A stretch of DNA of 64,000 nucleotides from Flavobacterium sp. HJ-32-4 (GTDB taxonomy: Bacteria > Bacteroidota > Bacteroidia > Flavobacteriales > Flavobacteriaceae), in the NCBI RefSeq assembly GCF_022532105.1, contig NZ_CP092832.1, positions 2,447,001 to 2,511,000 on the forward strand, read 5' to 3'. Positions 41,598 through 53,607 of the stretch are shown here, in pieces. Under the pieces are notes generated by a model that was given only the letters and a program-made list of their open reading frames with translations, had not been told where the DNA came from and ran no database searches. How positions within the stretch are numbered: the stretch's first letter is position 1; every line of letters starts with the position of its first letter. Both the position numbers and the translations under genes were made by a program.

Positions 41598-43589
41598 CTA
41601 TTCCTCCAGTTGTCCCTGCAGCTTTTTGATTTCATCACGAAGGCGGGCGGCCTGCATGAAGTCGAGGTCTTTCGCCGCTTTTTCCATCGCTTTCCGTTTG
41701 TCGCGGATGAGCTTTTCGACATCGCCCTTCGAACGGTAGATATCGACGGGTTCTGCGGCCGCTTTCTCCGGCGACAGTTCTGCATCGACCAGGCTGTAGC
41801 GCGTGAAGACATTATCAAGTTTCTTATTGAGCGCGGTTGGGGTAATGTTGTGCGTAGCGTTGTAGTTGAGCTGCTTCGTCCGGCGGTAGTTGGTTTCGTC
41901 GATCGTCCGTTGCATGCTGTCGGTGATTTTGTCGGCATACATGATGGCCTTGCCGTTCAGGTTACGGGCTGCCCGTCCGATGGTCTGGGTAAGCGAACGG
42001 TTGTTGCGAAGGAAGCCTTCTTTGTCGGCATCGAGAATGGCGACCAATGACACCTCCGGAAGGTCGAGTCCTTCCCGCAAAAGGTTCACGCCAATCAGTA
42101 CGTCGAATATTCCTTTTCGTAAATCCTGCATGATTTCGATACGCTCGAGTGTATCCACTTCTGAGTGGATGTAGCGGCAACGGATGCCTACTTTCGTCAG
42201 GTATTTGGCGAGTTCTTCGGCCATCCGTTTGGTAAGCGTCGTCACGAGGGTGCGTTCGTCGATCTCGGCCCGTTGTTGGATTTCATCGATCAGGTCGTCG
42301 ATCTGGTTGAGGCTCGGGCGCACTTCAATGACTGGGTCGATGAGTCCGGTTGGGCGGATGATCTGTTCCACATAAATCCCTTCCGATTTCTGCAATTCGT
42401 ATTCCGCCGGGGTAGCCGAGACATATATCACCTGGTTCTGCAGTGCTTCGAACTCCTCGAATTTCAACGGACGGTTGTCCATCGCCGCCGGCAAGCGGAA
42501 TCCATATTCCACCAAATTTTCCTTCCTGCTACGATCGCCGCCGAACATGGCGTGCACCTGTGACACCGTGACGTGGCTTTCGTCGACGACCATCAGGAAG
42601 TCTTTCGGGAAATAGTCGAGGAGGCAAAAGGGCCGTGTTCCCGGAAGGCGTCCGTCGAGGTAACGCGAGTAATTTTCGATGCCGGAGCAATAGCCCAGTT
42701 CCCGGATCATTTCAAGGTCAAATGTCGTCCGTTCCTCCAATCGTTTGGCTTCGAGGTGTTTTCCGATGGATTTGAAGTAGTCGACCTGTTTTACCATATC
42801 CTGCTGGATGTCCCATATCGCCCGCTGCAACACATCCGGTGACGTCACAAACATATTGGCCGGGTAGATGTTGAGTTTGTCGAATTTCTCGATGACGAGG
42901 GAGGTCTTTGGGTCAAACGCTTCGATTTCCTCAATCTCATCCCCAAAAAAGTGGATGCGATAGGGTTCGTCGGCATAGCCCGGAAAGATCTCGACCGTGT
43001 CGCCCTTGATGCGGAAACGACCGGGCGTGAAATCCGCATCTGTTCGGGAATACAGGGCCTGGACGAGTCGGTGGAGTAAATTGGTCCGCGACACCATCTG
43101 GCCACTATGTACCGAGATGACATTTTTCTGGAACTCCACCGGGTTGCCGATACCATACAGGCACGACACCGATGCCACGACCAACACGTCCCGTCGGCCG
43201 GATAGGAGGGAAGAGGTGGTGCTGAGTCGCATCTTCTCCAACTCCTCGTTAATGGAAAGGTCTTTTTCAATATACACACCCGTGACCGGCATATACGCTT
43301 CCGGTTGGTAGTAGTCGTAGTAGGAAACAAAATACTCAATGGCGTTGTTCGGGAAAAACTGCTTGAACTCCGAATACAATTGCGCAGCGAGTGTTTTGTT
43401 ATGGGCCAATACGAGCGTGGGGCGCTGGACTTCCTGCACCACATTGGCAATCGTAAACGTTTTTCCGGAACCCGTTACGCCCAATAAGGTCTGGTATTTT
43501 TCGCCTTCGCGGATACCACGCGCCAATGAGGCAATTGCCTGCGGTTGGTCGCCCATGGGCTGGAAATCGGAAACCACTTGAAATCGCAT
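41598..43589 (-). CDS. uvrB: excinuclease ABC subunit B
   Basis: 663 residues, normal. Walker A GVTGSGKT at 37-44; beta-hairpin YDYYQPEAYMP; helicase motifs DESHVTV and INLLREGLDLPEVSLVAI; QTIGRAARN; C-terminal UVR motif (EKAAKDLDFMQAARLRDEI) that binds UvrC. It verifies DNA damage in nucleotide-excision repair. A CTCAA heptamer run lies just upstream. Confidence 0.98.
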   Translation of the reverse strand: MRFQVVSDFQPMGDQPQAIASLARGIREGEKYQTLLGVTGSGKTFTIANVVQEVQRPTLVLAHNKTLAAQLYSEFKQFFPNNAIEYFVSYYDYYQPEAYMPVTGVYIEKDLSINEELEKMRLSTTSSLLSGRRDVLVVASVSCLYGIGNPVEFQKNVISVHSGQMVSRTNLLHRLVQALYSRTDADFTPGRFRIKGDTVEIFPGYADEPYRIHFFGDEIEEIEAFDPKTSLVIEKFDKLNIYPANMFVTSPDVLQRAIWDIQQDMVKQVDYFKSIGKHLEAKRLEERTTFDLEMIRELGYCSGIENYSRYLDGRLPGTRPFCLLDYFPKDFLMVVDESHVTVSQVHAMFGGDRSRKENLVEYGFRLPAAMDNRPLKFEEFEALQNQVIYVSATPAEYELQKSEGIYVEQIIRPTGLIDPVIEVRPSLNQIDDLIDEIQQRAEIDERTLVTTLTKRMAEELAKYLTKVGIRCRYIHSEVDTLERIEIMQDLRKGIFDVLIGVNLLREGLDLPEVSLVAILDADKEGFLRNNRSLTQTIGRAARNLNGKAIMYADKITDSMQRTIDETNYRRTKQLNYNATHNITPTALNKKLDNVFTRYSLVDAELSPEKAAAEPVDIYRSKGDVEKLIRDKRKAMEKAAKDLDFMQAARLRDEIKKLQGQLEE

Positions 43590-43633
43590 AGAAGGAGTTT
43601 TGAGTGTTGAGTTTGTAATTTTCTTAATTTGGC

Positions 43634-44230
43634 TTATTGGTCAAATAGTTTCTTCATCTCGGCGTATTGCAGCAGTAGGATGGTTTTGGCATCGCGGATG
43701 TCGCCGTTCTCCACCATCTCCATCGCGCGTTGGAAGGGCAGCTCGAGTACTTCGATATTCTCGTGTTCGGATTCGAGCCCACCACCGTCCCCTTTTTTCA
43801 TTTCCGGCAGGTATTCACCAATGAATAAATGGAGGATTTCGGTCACCGATCCGGGCGACATGTAAGTTTCATAGACCTTTCGTACTTCACGGACTTCATA
43901 GCCGGTTTCCTCGATCGCTTCCCGTCGGATGCATTCGGCCGGATCGTCTTCTTCCAACAGGCCGGCGCAGGCTTCGATCATCATGCCCGTGGGGTTGCCG
44001 TTCAGGTAGGTCGGCATACGGAATTGGCGGGTGAGGATGATGGTACGGTTGGCAACATTATACAAAAGGATGGCGGCTCCGTTGCCACGGTCATACGCCT
44101 CACGGTACTGTCGTTCGATCGTCCCGTCGGGCTTTTCGTAATCGAACGTGATGCGTTCAAGGCGGTAATGGTTGTCGGACAGAAGCTTTTTTTCGACGAT
44201 GTCGATCTTGGGCGTGTGCATGTGGGACAT
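43634..44230 (-). CDS. NUDIX hydrolase, NudK/ADP-ribose pyrophosphatase type
   Basis: 198 residues. Nudix box variant GLLEEDDPAECIRREAIEETGYE with the REAIEETG core, preceded by RQFRMPTYLNG and NPTGMMIEACAG, the layout of the NudK (GDP-mannose hydrolase) branch. It cuts nucleoside diphosphate sugars to NMP and sugar phosphate, needing Mg2+. 45 bp upstream of uvrB on the same strand. Confidence 0.88.
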   Translation of the reverse strand: MSHMHTPKIDIVEKKLLSDNHYRLERITFDYEKPDGTIERQYREAYDRGNGAAILLYNVANRTIILTRQFRMPTYLNGNPTGMMIEACAGLLEEDDPAECIRREAIEETGYEVREVRKVYETYMSPGSVTEILHLFIGEYLPEMKKGDGGGLESEHENIEVLELPFQRAMEMVENGDIRDAKTILLLQYAEMKKLFDQ

Positions 44231-44312
44231 TTGTAGTTTAAAGATAGGTTTTTATGCGGTTAGCAAATCCTTTAGGCGAAAAATAACGTAATTTTAGATC
44301 AATTCGTACCCA

Positions 44313-45176
44313 ATGGAAAAGAAACGCAGGTTCCGGAAGCGCTATGTGGCGGCCGTCGTGTTTTTAGTGTATGTCGTCATGTGCCAGTCGTGTATGACGA
44401 TGAAATATTCCCACAAAGAAACAGCGGCCTATTTTGCCAAAAGTCACGTGGCGTATCATGATAGCACGCTGGTGTTCGGGGATCGCAACATCCACTACAT
44501 TGAAACAGGAGACAAGACAAAACCTACGTTGTATTTCATCCATGGTTCACCGGGGAGTTGGACGGCCTTTGAAACCTACCTGACCGATTCGCTGCTGCTT
44601 TCGAAATACCGGATGGTCTCCTTTGACCGACCGGGTTTTGGGGATAGTAACTATGGCGACGTCGAAAACCTGCCGACCCAGGCCGCGCGTCTGTCAAACG
44701 CTATCGCCGTACTTGACAACGGCCAACCCTGTGTGTTGATTGGCCATTCGATGGGCGGGCCGGTGGTGTTGAAGATCGCGTCGTTGCATCCGGACCGGTA
44801 TGAAAACGTGGTCGTGCTGTCGGGTTCGGTGGATCCGCAGGCCGAGAATCCGGAAAAATGGCGCCCGGTTATTGCCACGGCCCCCTTGCGGTATTTGATT
44901 CCCGGCGCGATGCGTATGTCAAACGATGAACTTTGGTTGTTAAAGACGGATCTGTATGGGTTACAAGCCAACCTGAAAAAAATCACCTCGCGGGTGTTGA
45001 TTGTCCACGGCACGAAAGATCCGCTGGTGCCGTATGAGAACGTGGCGTTTATGAGGAGGGAACTGGAGAATGCTAAAACGCTGAACGTCATCACCATCCC
45101 GAATGCCAACCACTTCATTCCGTGGGAACACTTTGATGAAATCCGGGACGCTTTGTTTAAACTTCCCCTTCACTAA
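44313..45176 (+). CDS. alpha/beta hydrolase with N-terminal membrane or lipid anchor
   Basis: 287 residues. N-terminal hydrophobic segment after a very basic start (KKRRFRKRYVAAVVFLVYVVMCQSC); CQSC could be a lipobox. The core has LYFIHGSPGSW (oxyanion), nucleophile Ser in LIGHSMGGPV, Asp in GTKDPLVPYE and His in ANHFIPWEH. Classic alpha/beta hydrolase with an unknown ester or epoxide substrate. Single gene. Confidence 0.88.
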   Translation: MEKKRRFRKRYVAAVVFLVYVVMCQSCMTMKYSHKETAAYFAKSHVAYHDSTLVFGDRNIHYIETGDKTKPTLYFIHGSPGSWTAFETYLTDSLLLSKYRMVSFDRPGFGDSNYGDVENLPTQAARLSNAIAVLDNGQPCVLIGHSMGGPVVLKIASLHPDRYENVVVLSGSVDPQAENPEKWRPVIATAPLRYLIPGAMRMSNDELWLLKTDLYGLQANLKKITSRVLIVHGTKDPLVPYENVAFMRRELENAKTLNVITIPNANHFIPWEHFDEIRDALFKLPLH

Positions 45177-45189
45177 TCCTATACGACCA

Positions 45190-45225
45190 GCAAAAAGGCA
45201 AAAACCTTCCTACAACGTTTTGCCT
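45190..45225 (-). terminator. terminator of the thiN gene
   Basis: AGGCAAAA (45196-45203) and TTTTGCCT (45218-45225), 14-nt loop; on the minus strand a run of T follows the stem. Confidence 0.7.
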
Positions 45226-45237
45226 GGAGATACGAAA

Positions 45238-45900
45238 TCAGTCGTAACATTCCATGAGCAATAAGTCGCCTTCGACGTGGTCGATCGCCACAATGCCATC
45301 CTGTGCCACACGGTTGCTGCTGCCGGTACGGTAGCCAATCGACAGGCTGTCGTTTTGTAGCGACCATACAAGGTTATCGGTAGTAATCCCCGTTACTGTC
45401 CCAATCGGAATCAACGACAGGTTGGTGCCTTCCGGATACCATTTTCGGTAGCTTCTCGGCAGCATGAACACCTTCGAATGGTCATCCAATATGGTAATAT
45501 GCAGCCTGTTTCGGTATTGGATGATACTCGTAAGGTTGGTGATGGTATGATCGGCGCGCTTCCCTGTGGCCCAAACGACATTTGCCGCTGGAATGCCCCG
45601 GTCGATCAAATAGTCGAACGCTTTTTCAAGATCGGTTTTGTCCTGGTTGGGAGCGTAGACGATGTCCAAAGGATACTGTTGCTCGCGATACACTTCCGGA
45701 TCAAAACCACGGTCAAAATCCCCTAGTAACACATCGATTTTGATTCCTAAAGGCAGCACCCGTTCGATAGCGGAATCCAACACGATGACCAACGGTTGCC
45801 ACTCCAGTAACTGGCCGAGTAATTCGTCGCTACACGGTGCGCCGTTGGCGATGATCAGTGCCGGTTCCTGGTCGTCACGTACGATGTGGTGGGAAGACAT
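45238..45900 (-). CDS. thiN: thiamine pyrophosphokinase
   Basis: 220 residues. ALIIANGAPC, VLLGDFDRGF (metal-site Asp residues) and QDKTDLEKAFDYLI are TPK family signatures, and the C-terminal half has the beta-sandwich thiamine-binding domain (GTNLSLIPIGTVTGITTDNL). It transfers pyrophosphate from ATP to thiamine to form thiamine diphosphate. Cytoplasmic. Single gene with its own terminator. Confidence 0.9.
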   Translation of the reverse strand: MSSHHIVRDDQEPALIIANGAPCSDELLGQLLEWQPLVIVLDSAIERVLPLGIKIDVLLGDFDRGFDPEVYREQQYPLDIVYAPNQDKTDLEKAFDYLIDRGIPAANVVWATGKRADHTITNLTSIIQYRNRLHITILDDHSKVFMLPRSYRKWYPEGTNLSLIPIGTVTGITTDNLVWSLQNDSLSIGYRTGSSNRVAQDGIVAIDHVEGDLLLMECYD

Positions 45901-45933
45901 GCGGCAAAGTTACGCGATCCGGACCGGTTTTCG

Positions 45934-46746
45934 CTACTGGACGGTATAACTTGCCGAGTCGACCTCCGACACCCTGAAATACCCCAGGGCATATTTTGCA
46001 GGTTCGGTCGTATTGACCAGGTTACCCCGTACGGTTGCAGGAGGCGTTCCAAAAGGCCCTTGGTTGTTGCCCGCCACCGTAACCAGTTTTTGGATGTATT
46101 CCTGGCAACGGCGCGATACGCCGGCCAGTCGAAAGTTGACGACATCGCCTGCTTTCAGGTCTTCGTCACTAAAGAACTCAAAGGTGCGGTTCCCCTGGAA
46201 GAACTCATCCGAATACGAATAAAAATCTGGGTAGGGAATGACTTCCGTATCAAAACGGGCAACGTAGTAATTCAGCGCGTTGGGATCGTCCTGGTAGAAA
46301 AACCGGACTTCAATTTCGTCGCCGAGAAATCCTCCGTCGTTTTCCTGTTCGACCTCACCGATGTCAGGTACAGGGAAGAGTGTTTCGGTAGCGGTATAGG
46401 TATTGCCACCGCTTGTTACCGATAGGGTATACGTCTCGTTCAATACCGGCACGAAGTTGCGGCATACGTAGTCGCCCGGGTTTTCTTCGGTAAAACTGAA
46501 TGTAGCACCGCTGCCTGCCGTAACTTCAACTATTGCGTCGGATACGGTCGGAACTGTTTCGTCGTAATAGCCTGCTGTAGTGGTAAGGCGGATATGTTGT
46601 TCGCTGCCCTCGGTGCCTTTCTGCCACTCGAGTGCGGCATCTATGACAAGACGTGGTGCGGCGGTGTCGAGATCGACATCAATTACTTTCTCACAGGATG
46701 AAAACGTCAGTGCGGCCAATGCCAGGCAAAAGAAAAGTCGTTTCAT
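45934..46746 (-). CDS. DUF4249 lipoprotein, partner of the adjacent TonB receptor
   Basis: 270 residues. Lipobox FSSCEK with Cys18; then VIDVDLDTAAPRLVIDAAL, EQHIRLTTTAGYYDE and NETYTLSVTSGGNTYTATE, the DUF4249 pattern. Such proteins are nearly always encoded directly after a TonB-dependent receptor with a carboxypeptidase-like N-domain, here 5 bp after it. They probably sit on top of the receptor as SusD does for SusC. Ligand unknown. Confidence 0.88.
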   Translation of the reverse strand: MKRLFFCLALAALTFSSCEKVIDVDLDTAAPRLVIDAALEWQKGTEGSEQHIRLTTTAGYYDETVPTVSDAIVEVTAGSGATFSFTEENPGDYVCRNFVPVLNETYTLSVTSGGNTYTATETLFPVPDIGEVEQENDGGFLGDEIEVRFFYQDDPNALNYYVARFDTEVIPYPDFYSYSDEFFQGNRTFEFFSDEDLKAGDVVNFRLAGVSRRCQEYIQKLVTVAGNNQGPFGTPPATVRGNLVNTTEPAKYALGYFRVSEVDSASYTVQ

Positions 46747-46751
46747 ACAGA

Positions 46752-49127
46752 TTAGAATTTGAAATTAAAGGTAACACTGGGAACAATCCCGAATATTGAC
46801 AGGCGTACGGCTTCGTTTCGGCCCGTGTCTTCATTTTGCCGGAACGAGATCGAGGCTGCGTTCATGCGGTTATAGAGGTTGTAAATACCAAACACCCACT
46901 CCCGATCGTACCGCTGTCCGGGGCGTTTGCGAGGTACATACGTAGCGGCCACATCAAGGTGGTGGTAGGCCGGAAGGCGGTTTTCGTTCCGCAGTCCGTA
47001 GCTCGGCACGATGATGCCCTGGTACTCGTACTGCCCGTTCGGAAAGGTTACAGGTTGCCCCGACTGCAAGGTGAAATTGGCGGAAAACTGCCAGCGTTCG
47101 TTCCATTTGTAGGAGCTGGTGATGGCAAGGTTATGCAGTTTATCATAGGGAGTCTTATACCATTCTCCGTTGTTGATACCCGGTTCGTTGCTGTCGCGGC
47201 CCGGTGTGCGTTGTTCCGAACGCGAAAGGGTATAGGCGATCCAGCCGTTCAGGCGGCCGCTGTTCTTGCGCAGCATCACTTCCCAACCATAGGCACGCGC
47301 GCGGCCCGGCAGCACGACCTGTTCAATGGCCTCGTTGGCGATCAGGTCGGCACCGTCGATATAGTCGACGCGGTTTTGTAGTGTTTTATAGAAGACTTCG
47401 GTTTCGAGTGAATAATCACTTTCGATGAAGTTCCGGAAGTAGCCCATCGACCACTGGTCCTGTAACTGCGGTTTCAGGTATTGGTCGCTCGGTGCCCATA
47501 CGTCCAGCGGAGTAGGCGACTGGCTGTTCGAGATCAGGTGCAGGTATTGTGCCATACGGATGTATCCTGCCTTGATCGACGTATTGTCATTGAGTTGGTA
47601 AGACAGGGCAAAGCGTGGCTCGGCATTCGAAAAAGAACTGATGCGATCGCCGGTTCCGTAATACCGCACCCCAATCGGATCGGCTTTCTCATAAATCCCC
47701 AACTCCGGATTGTACACAACGGCGCGGTTATCGGCATATTGGTTTAGGTTCTGGGCTCCCATGCGATAGAAGAAGCTCCACCGCAGGCCGTAATCCACCG
47801 ACAGACGGTCGGTCAACTGTTGCTCGGCTTCCAGATAGAGTGCCGGCTCTACAGCATATTTGTGTTCGAGCGCCCGTGGATTGATGCCCGAGTCGGCTCC
47901 CGAAGGCGAAATTTCCCCCGGATTAAAATCGTGGTAAATGGCGTTCAATCCGTACGACAATTTCGTTTTCTCGTTCAGGTAATATTTAAAGTCGTACTTT
48001 ATGTTGTAGTTGCGAATACCTGAATCCCATTGGAATCCGATAAAGTTCAATGTCAAACCGTAATAGTAGTCACTGTAGATAAGGGAGAGGTTAGAGAACA
48101 ACCGGTCCGAGAAAAGGTGGTTCCAGCGAAGGTTCAATACTGCATTGCCATACAGGTTGTTGAAGTTGTCACTGATATCAAAGGCATCGCGTCCGAAATA
48201 GCCTGACAGGAACAGATTGTTCTGGCTGTTAAGACGGTAGCTGAGTTTGGTATTCAGGTCATAAAAATAGGCTGAATTGGCATTTCCGGTTGCTTTCAGG
48301 AACAGGTGGGCATAGGAAGCACGGCCAGCCGCCAGAAACGAACCCCGTCCTTTTTCAATAGGACCCTCCGCCAATAAACGACTTGAGATGAGTCCGATGC
48401 CACCATTGGCATGGAATTCATTTTGATTTCCCTCCTTTTGATAGATATCCAATACCGATGAAACCCGCCCGCCATAACGCGCCGGGATGCCGCCTTTATA
48501 GAGTTTCAGGTCTTTGATGGCGTCTGTATTGAAAACGGAGAAAAAGCCAAAGAGGTGGGAGGTGTTGTAAATCGTCGCTTCATCCAGCAACACCAGGTTT
48601 TGGTCAGCGGCGCCCCCGCGTACGTTGAACCCTGATGCCCCCTCGCCGGCATTGGTAACGCCCGGCAATTGAAGGATGGATTTCAGGATGTCAGTTTCAC
48701 CCAACACCACCGGCATCCGCTTGATTTGCTGTACGCTTAGTTTGTTGACGCCAATTTCAGGCCGCCGCACATCCGTACGTGTACTGTTGGAATTGATGGT
48801 AACCTCCTCCAATTCCTGTTGTTCGGACGTGACATCAATGTCTAGTTTTACATCCGAGGTCAACTCCACGGTCTTTTCGATACTCGGATAGCCGAGATAG
48901 CTTATGACCAGATGGTACGTACCCGCCGGTAGGGTCAGCGAGTAAAAACCGTACTCATTGGTGGTAATGCCCGACTTCGTCTCTGAGACGTACAGACTCG
49001 CACCAATGAGTGTTTCTTTTGAAGAGGCATCTTTGACGGTACCCGAAAGGGTATACTTTTGCTGTGCAAAGGCGGAGAGCGATACCAAGAGGAACAGCCA
49101 TCCGCAACTACTTTTAAATAAGCGCAT
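46752..49127 (-). CDS. TonB-dependent receptor with carboxypeptidase-like regulatory domain
   Basis: An ATG at 49154 is in frame, but the ATG at 49127 gives a standard signal peptide (RLFKSSCGWLFLLVSLSAFA), hence 791 residues. N-terminal CarboxypepD_reg-like domain (about 22-100, YTLSGTVKDASSKETLIGAS), plug domain (VLGETDILKSILQLPGV, GFNVRGGAADQNLVLLDEA) and a 22-strand barrel ending in VRLSIFGIVPSVTFNFKF. TonB-linked outer-membrane uptake of an unknown ligand, in an operon with the DUF4249 lipoprotein. Confidence 0.95.
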   Translation of the reverse strand: MRLFKSSCGWLFLLVSLSAFAQQKYTLSGTVKDASSKETLIGASLYVSETKSGITTNEYGFYSLTLPAGTYHLVISYLGYPSIEKTVELTSDVKLDIDVTSEQQELEEVTINSNSTRTDVRRPEIGVNKLSVQQIKRMPVVLGETDILKSILQLPGVTNAGEGASGFNVRGGAADQNLVLLDEATIYNTSHLFGFFSVFNTDAIKDLKLYKGGIPARYGGRVSSVLDIYQKEGNQNEFHANGGIGLISSRLLAEGPIEKGRGSFLAAGRASYAHLFLKATGNANSAYFYDLNTKLSYRLNSQNNLFLSGYFGRDAFDISDNFNNLYGNAVLNLRWNHLFSDRLFSNLSLIYSDYYYGLTLNFIGFQWDSGIRNYNIKYDFKYYLNEKTKLSYGLNAIYHDFNPGEISPSGADSGINPRALEHKYAVEPALYLEAEQQLTDRLSVDYGLRWSFFYRMGAQNLNQYADNRAVVYNPELGIYEKADPIGVRYYGTGDRISSFSNAEPRFALSYQLNDNTSIKAGYIRMAQYLHLISNSQSPTPLDVWAPSDQYLKPQLQDQWSMGYFRNFIESDYSLETEVFYKTLQNRVDYIDGADLIANEAIEQVVLPGRARAYGWEVMLRKNSGRLNGWIAYTLSRSEQRTPGRDSNEPGINNGEWYKTPYDKLHNLAITSSYKWNERWQFSANFTLQSGQPVTFPNGQYEYQGIIVPSYGLRNENRLPAYHHLDVAATYVPRKRPGQRYDREWVFGIYNLYNRMNAASISFRQNEDTGRNEAVRLSIFGIVPSVTFNFKF

Positions 49128-49151
49128 GAGGTAGGGTAGTAAATCGATGCG

Positions 49152-49159
49152 CAAAGGTA
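49152..49159 (-). promoter_or_regulatory. -7 box of the TonB receptor operon
   Basis: TACCTTTG on the minus strand, 24 bp before the ATG at 49127; exact TAnnTTTG match. Confidence 0.55.
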
Positions 49160-49203
49160 GTACGTCCCCTTACTGCTTTTTTTTTCGCGATGTTAATTTT
49201 ATG

Positions 49204-51468
<2,265 letters not shown>

Positions 51469-51471
51469 TTA

Positions 51472-51479
51472 CAAATATA
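51472..51479 (-). promoter_or_regulatory. icd -7 box
   Basis: TATATTTG on the minus strand, 45 bp before the icd ATG; exact TAnnTTTG match. Confidence 0.5.
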
Positions 51480-51615
51480 AGGGAAAGCGCTGTCGGACGG
51501 CTACCGGAAAAGGCGAAAACGATATAATTGACAATATGGCAAAAAGAACGGTAGAATTTTGGCGAAATGAAAAAATCCGGATCGAAGCCCTTATCCGGAA
51601 TCTTTGAAATTAACG

Positions 51616-51623
51616 TACTTTTG
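51616..51623 (+). promoter_or_regulatory. -7 box of the RNA methyltransferase gene
   Basis: TACTTTTG, exact TAnnTTTG match 15 bp before the chosen ATG at 51639; this also argues against the in-frame ATG at 51567. Confidence 0.5.
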
Positions 51624-51638
51624 CGGCAAATTCTCCCG

Positions 51639-52811
51639 ATGGAAGACAATTTCACGATGATTGCCAAAACCTTCTTCGGCTTCGAAGAAATACTGGCGAA
51701 GGAACTGCGCAACCTCGGCGCCCAGCAGGTCGAGATCGGTACCCGCATGGTGCGGTTTGTGGGCGATAAAGGCTTTATGTATAAGGCCAACCTATCGTTG
51801 CGTACGGCCTTAAAAATATTGAAACCCATTGCGGGTTTTCGCGCGTTCAACGACTTGCAATTATATAAAGGAATACAGTCGATCGACTGGAGCGAATTGC
51901 TGGGTGCGGAAGAAACCTTCGTCATCGACGCCACGGTGCACTCGGACCGTTTCCGTCATTCGCAGTTTGTTGCACAGAAATGCAAGGATGCCATCGTCGA
52001 CCAGTTTCGTGAAAAGACCGGACAACGGCCCTCTATCGATAAAGAATTTCCCCACCTGCGGATCAATGTGCACATCGACCGGGAACAGTGTTCGGTAGCG
52101 CTCGACACTTCCGGCGCATCGCTCCACCATCGGGGTTACCGAACGGCTACGAATATCGCACCCATCAATGAAGTGTTGGCCGCCGGAATGCTTTTGCTGG
52201 CAGGTTGGGACGGGCAGGGTGACTTCCTCGACCCGATGTGCGGAAGTGGTACCATCCTGGCGGAAGCCGCGATGATCGCCTGTAACATTCCTGCCAACAT
52301 CAACCGTAAGGAGTTTGCGTTTGAGAAATGGAAGGACTGGGACAGCGTGCTCTTCGAAACCATTGTGTCGTCTTTATTGAAGAAGACACGCGAATTCCAT
52401 TATACGATCAACGGCTACGATAAGGCACCCAGCGCCGTCCTGAAAGCCAAGGATAATTTGAAGAATGCCAACCTCGACGATTATGTCACGGTAACTGAGC
52501 GGAATTTCTTCGACAGCGAAAAAGAGGTGCGGGGTCCGCTTTTGATGGTGTTCAATCCGCCGTATGGCGAGCGACTCGATATTGATATCGAACGCTTTTA
52601 TCGGGAGTTGGGCGACACGCTGAAACAAAGCTATCCGAATACCCACGCCTGGTTTATAACGGCGAATGCGGAGGCGTTGCGTTTCATCGGACTCAAGCCT
52701 TCCCGTAAAATCAAACTGTTCAATGGCGGTCTCGAATCGCGTTTCGTCAAGTTCGAAATGTATGAGGGCAGCAAGAAAGGAAAGTATCTAAGTCAACCTG
52801 ATAATGAGTAA
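51639..52811 (+). CDS. THUMP-domain class I SAM-dependent RNA methyltransferase (RlmL/TrmG type)
   Basis: 390 residues from 51639. N-terminal THUMP domain (about 1-150, MIAKTFFGFEEILAKELRNLG), then a Rossmann methyltransferase: the DPMCGSGTILAEAAMIA loop and the catalytic NPPYGERL motif. Close relatives methylate the N2 of a guanine in 23S rRNA (RlmL N-terminal half, m2G2445). An in-frame upstream ATG at 51567 would add 24 residues that precede the promoter box and lack homology. The stop overlaps the next gene by 8 bp (ATGAGTAA). Confidence 0.9.
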   Translation: MEDNFTMIAKTFFGFEEILAKELRNLGAQQVEIGTRMVRFVGDKGFMYKANLSLRTALKILKPIAGFRAFNDLQLYKGIQSIDWSELLGAEETFVIDATVHSDRFRHSQFVAQKCKDAIVDQFREKTGQRPSIDKEFPHLRINVHIDREQCSVALDTSGASLHHRGYRTATNIAPINEVLAAGMLLLAGWDGQGDFLDPMCGSGTILAEAAMIACNIPANINRKEFAFEKWKDWDSVLFETIVSSLLKKTREFHYTINGYDKAPSAVLKAKDNLKNANLDDYVTVTERNFFDSEKEVRGPLLMVFNPPYGERLDIDIERFYRELGDTLKQSYPNTHAWFITANAEALRFIGLKPSRKIKLFNGGLESRFVKFEMYEGSKKGKYLSQPDNE

Positions 52812-53037
52812 CAAAACGAAAGCATTGGTTTATAATTTTCTGGGATACGCGGCTTTTTTTATCCCTGTGTATTTTCTGGTACAACACTTTACCCACTTGA
52901 CCGATTGGTGGAGGCCACTGACAGCCTTTATGGTAGCGACGCTCCTCGCCCCTAAATTCCAGGCCGTACGGACGGCTGAGGGCGAAAAGCTGTTCATGAA
53001 GTGGATCTTTTCCAAAGGTGTCAAGAAAATCGGATAA
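52804..53037 (+). CDS. small membrane protein, translationally coupled
   Basis: 77 residues with two hydrophobic segments (about 8-27 and 36-53; AFFIPVYFLVQHF and WWRPLTAFMVATLLAP) and a short basic C-terminus. The start overlaps the methyltransferase stop. Common small flavobacterial protein; no function recognised. Confidence 0.75.
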   Translation: MSNKTKALVYNFLGYAAFFIPVYFLVQHFTHLTDWWRPLTAFMVATLLAPKFQAVRTAEGEKLFMKWIFSKGVKKIG

Positions 53038-53083
53038 ATGTCTGCATTGGTCGCGAGTCCTTCCACATCCCATTTTGAATCCC

Positions 53084-53091
53084 TATTTTTG
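53084..53091 (+). promoter_or_regulatory. tpx -7 box
   Basis: TATTTTTG, exact TAnnTTTG match, 14 bp before the tpx ATG. Confidence 0.45.
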
Positions 53092-53105
53092 TCAAAACAC
53101 TTGAT

Positions 53106-53603
53106 ATGTCTACAGTAACATTGGGCGGCAATGCCGTCATGACCAGCGGGCAACTGCCACAGAACGGCACTGCGGCCCCTGATTTTAAATTGGTAAAGAA
53201 CGATCTTTCTGTCGCCAAACTGGCTGATTTCAAAGGCAGTAAGCTCGTATTGAATATCTTCCCGAGTGTCGATACCGGCACCTGTGCCGCTTCCGTTCGC
53301 AAATTCAACGAAAAGGCGTCGTCACTTGAGAACACGAAAGTGCTTTGCATTTCGAAAGACCTGCCGTTCGCACAAAAGCGTTTTTGTGCAGCAGAAGGAC
53401 TCGACAACGTCATCAACCTGTCGGACTTCCGTGACGGTAGTTTCGGAAAAACCTATGGCGTCGATTTTACCACTGGTCCATTGGAAGGATTGTTGTCACG
53501 CTGCGTAGTTGTTATCGACGAAAACGGAATCGTGCAATACGCTGAACAGGTGGCCGAAACGGCGGATGAGCCGAACTATGAGGCAGCCCTCGCGGCACTG
53601 TAA
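53106..53603 (+). CDS. tpx: thiol peroxidase (Tpx, atypical 2-Cys peroxiredoxin)
   Basis: 165 residues. Peroxidatic Cys60 in [18 protein letters not shown] and resolving Cys94 in QKRFCAAEG, at the positions expected for Tpx; it begins with the typical VTLGGNAV strand. It reduces organic peroxides, using thioredoxin, and is cytoplasmic or periplasmic. It leads into dgkA after 4 bp. Confidence 0.97.
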   Translation: MSTVTLGGNAVMTSGQLPQNGTAAPDFKLVKNDLSVAKLADFKGSKLVLNIFPSVDTGTCAASVRKFNEKASSLENTKVLCISKDLPFAQKRFCAAEGLDNVINLSDFRDGSFGKTYGVDFTTGPLEGLLSRCVVVIDENGIVQYAEQVAETADEPNYEAALAAL

Positions 53604-53607
53604 CACG

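Noticed and set aside
46752..49127. SusC for the glucan locus
   Set aside because: This TonB receptor is 30 kb away, lacks the long SusC layout and is paired with DUF4249, not SusD.
53509..53607. N-terminal extension of the diacylglycerol kinase
   Set aside because: It would lie inside tpx; the ATG at 53608, 4 bp after the tpx stop, gives the normal family N-terminus.
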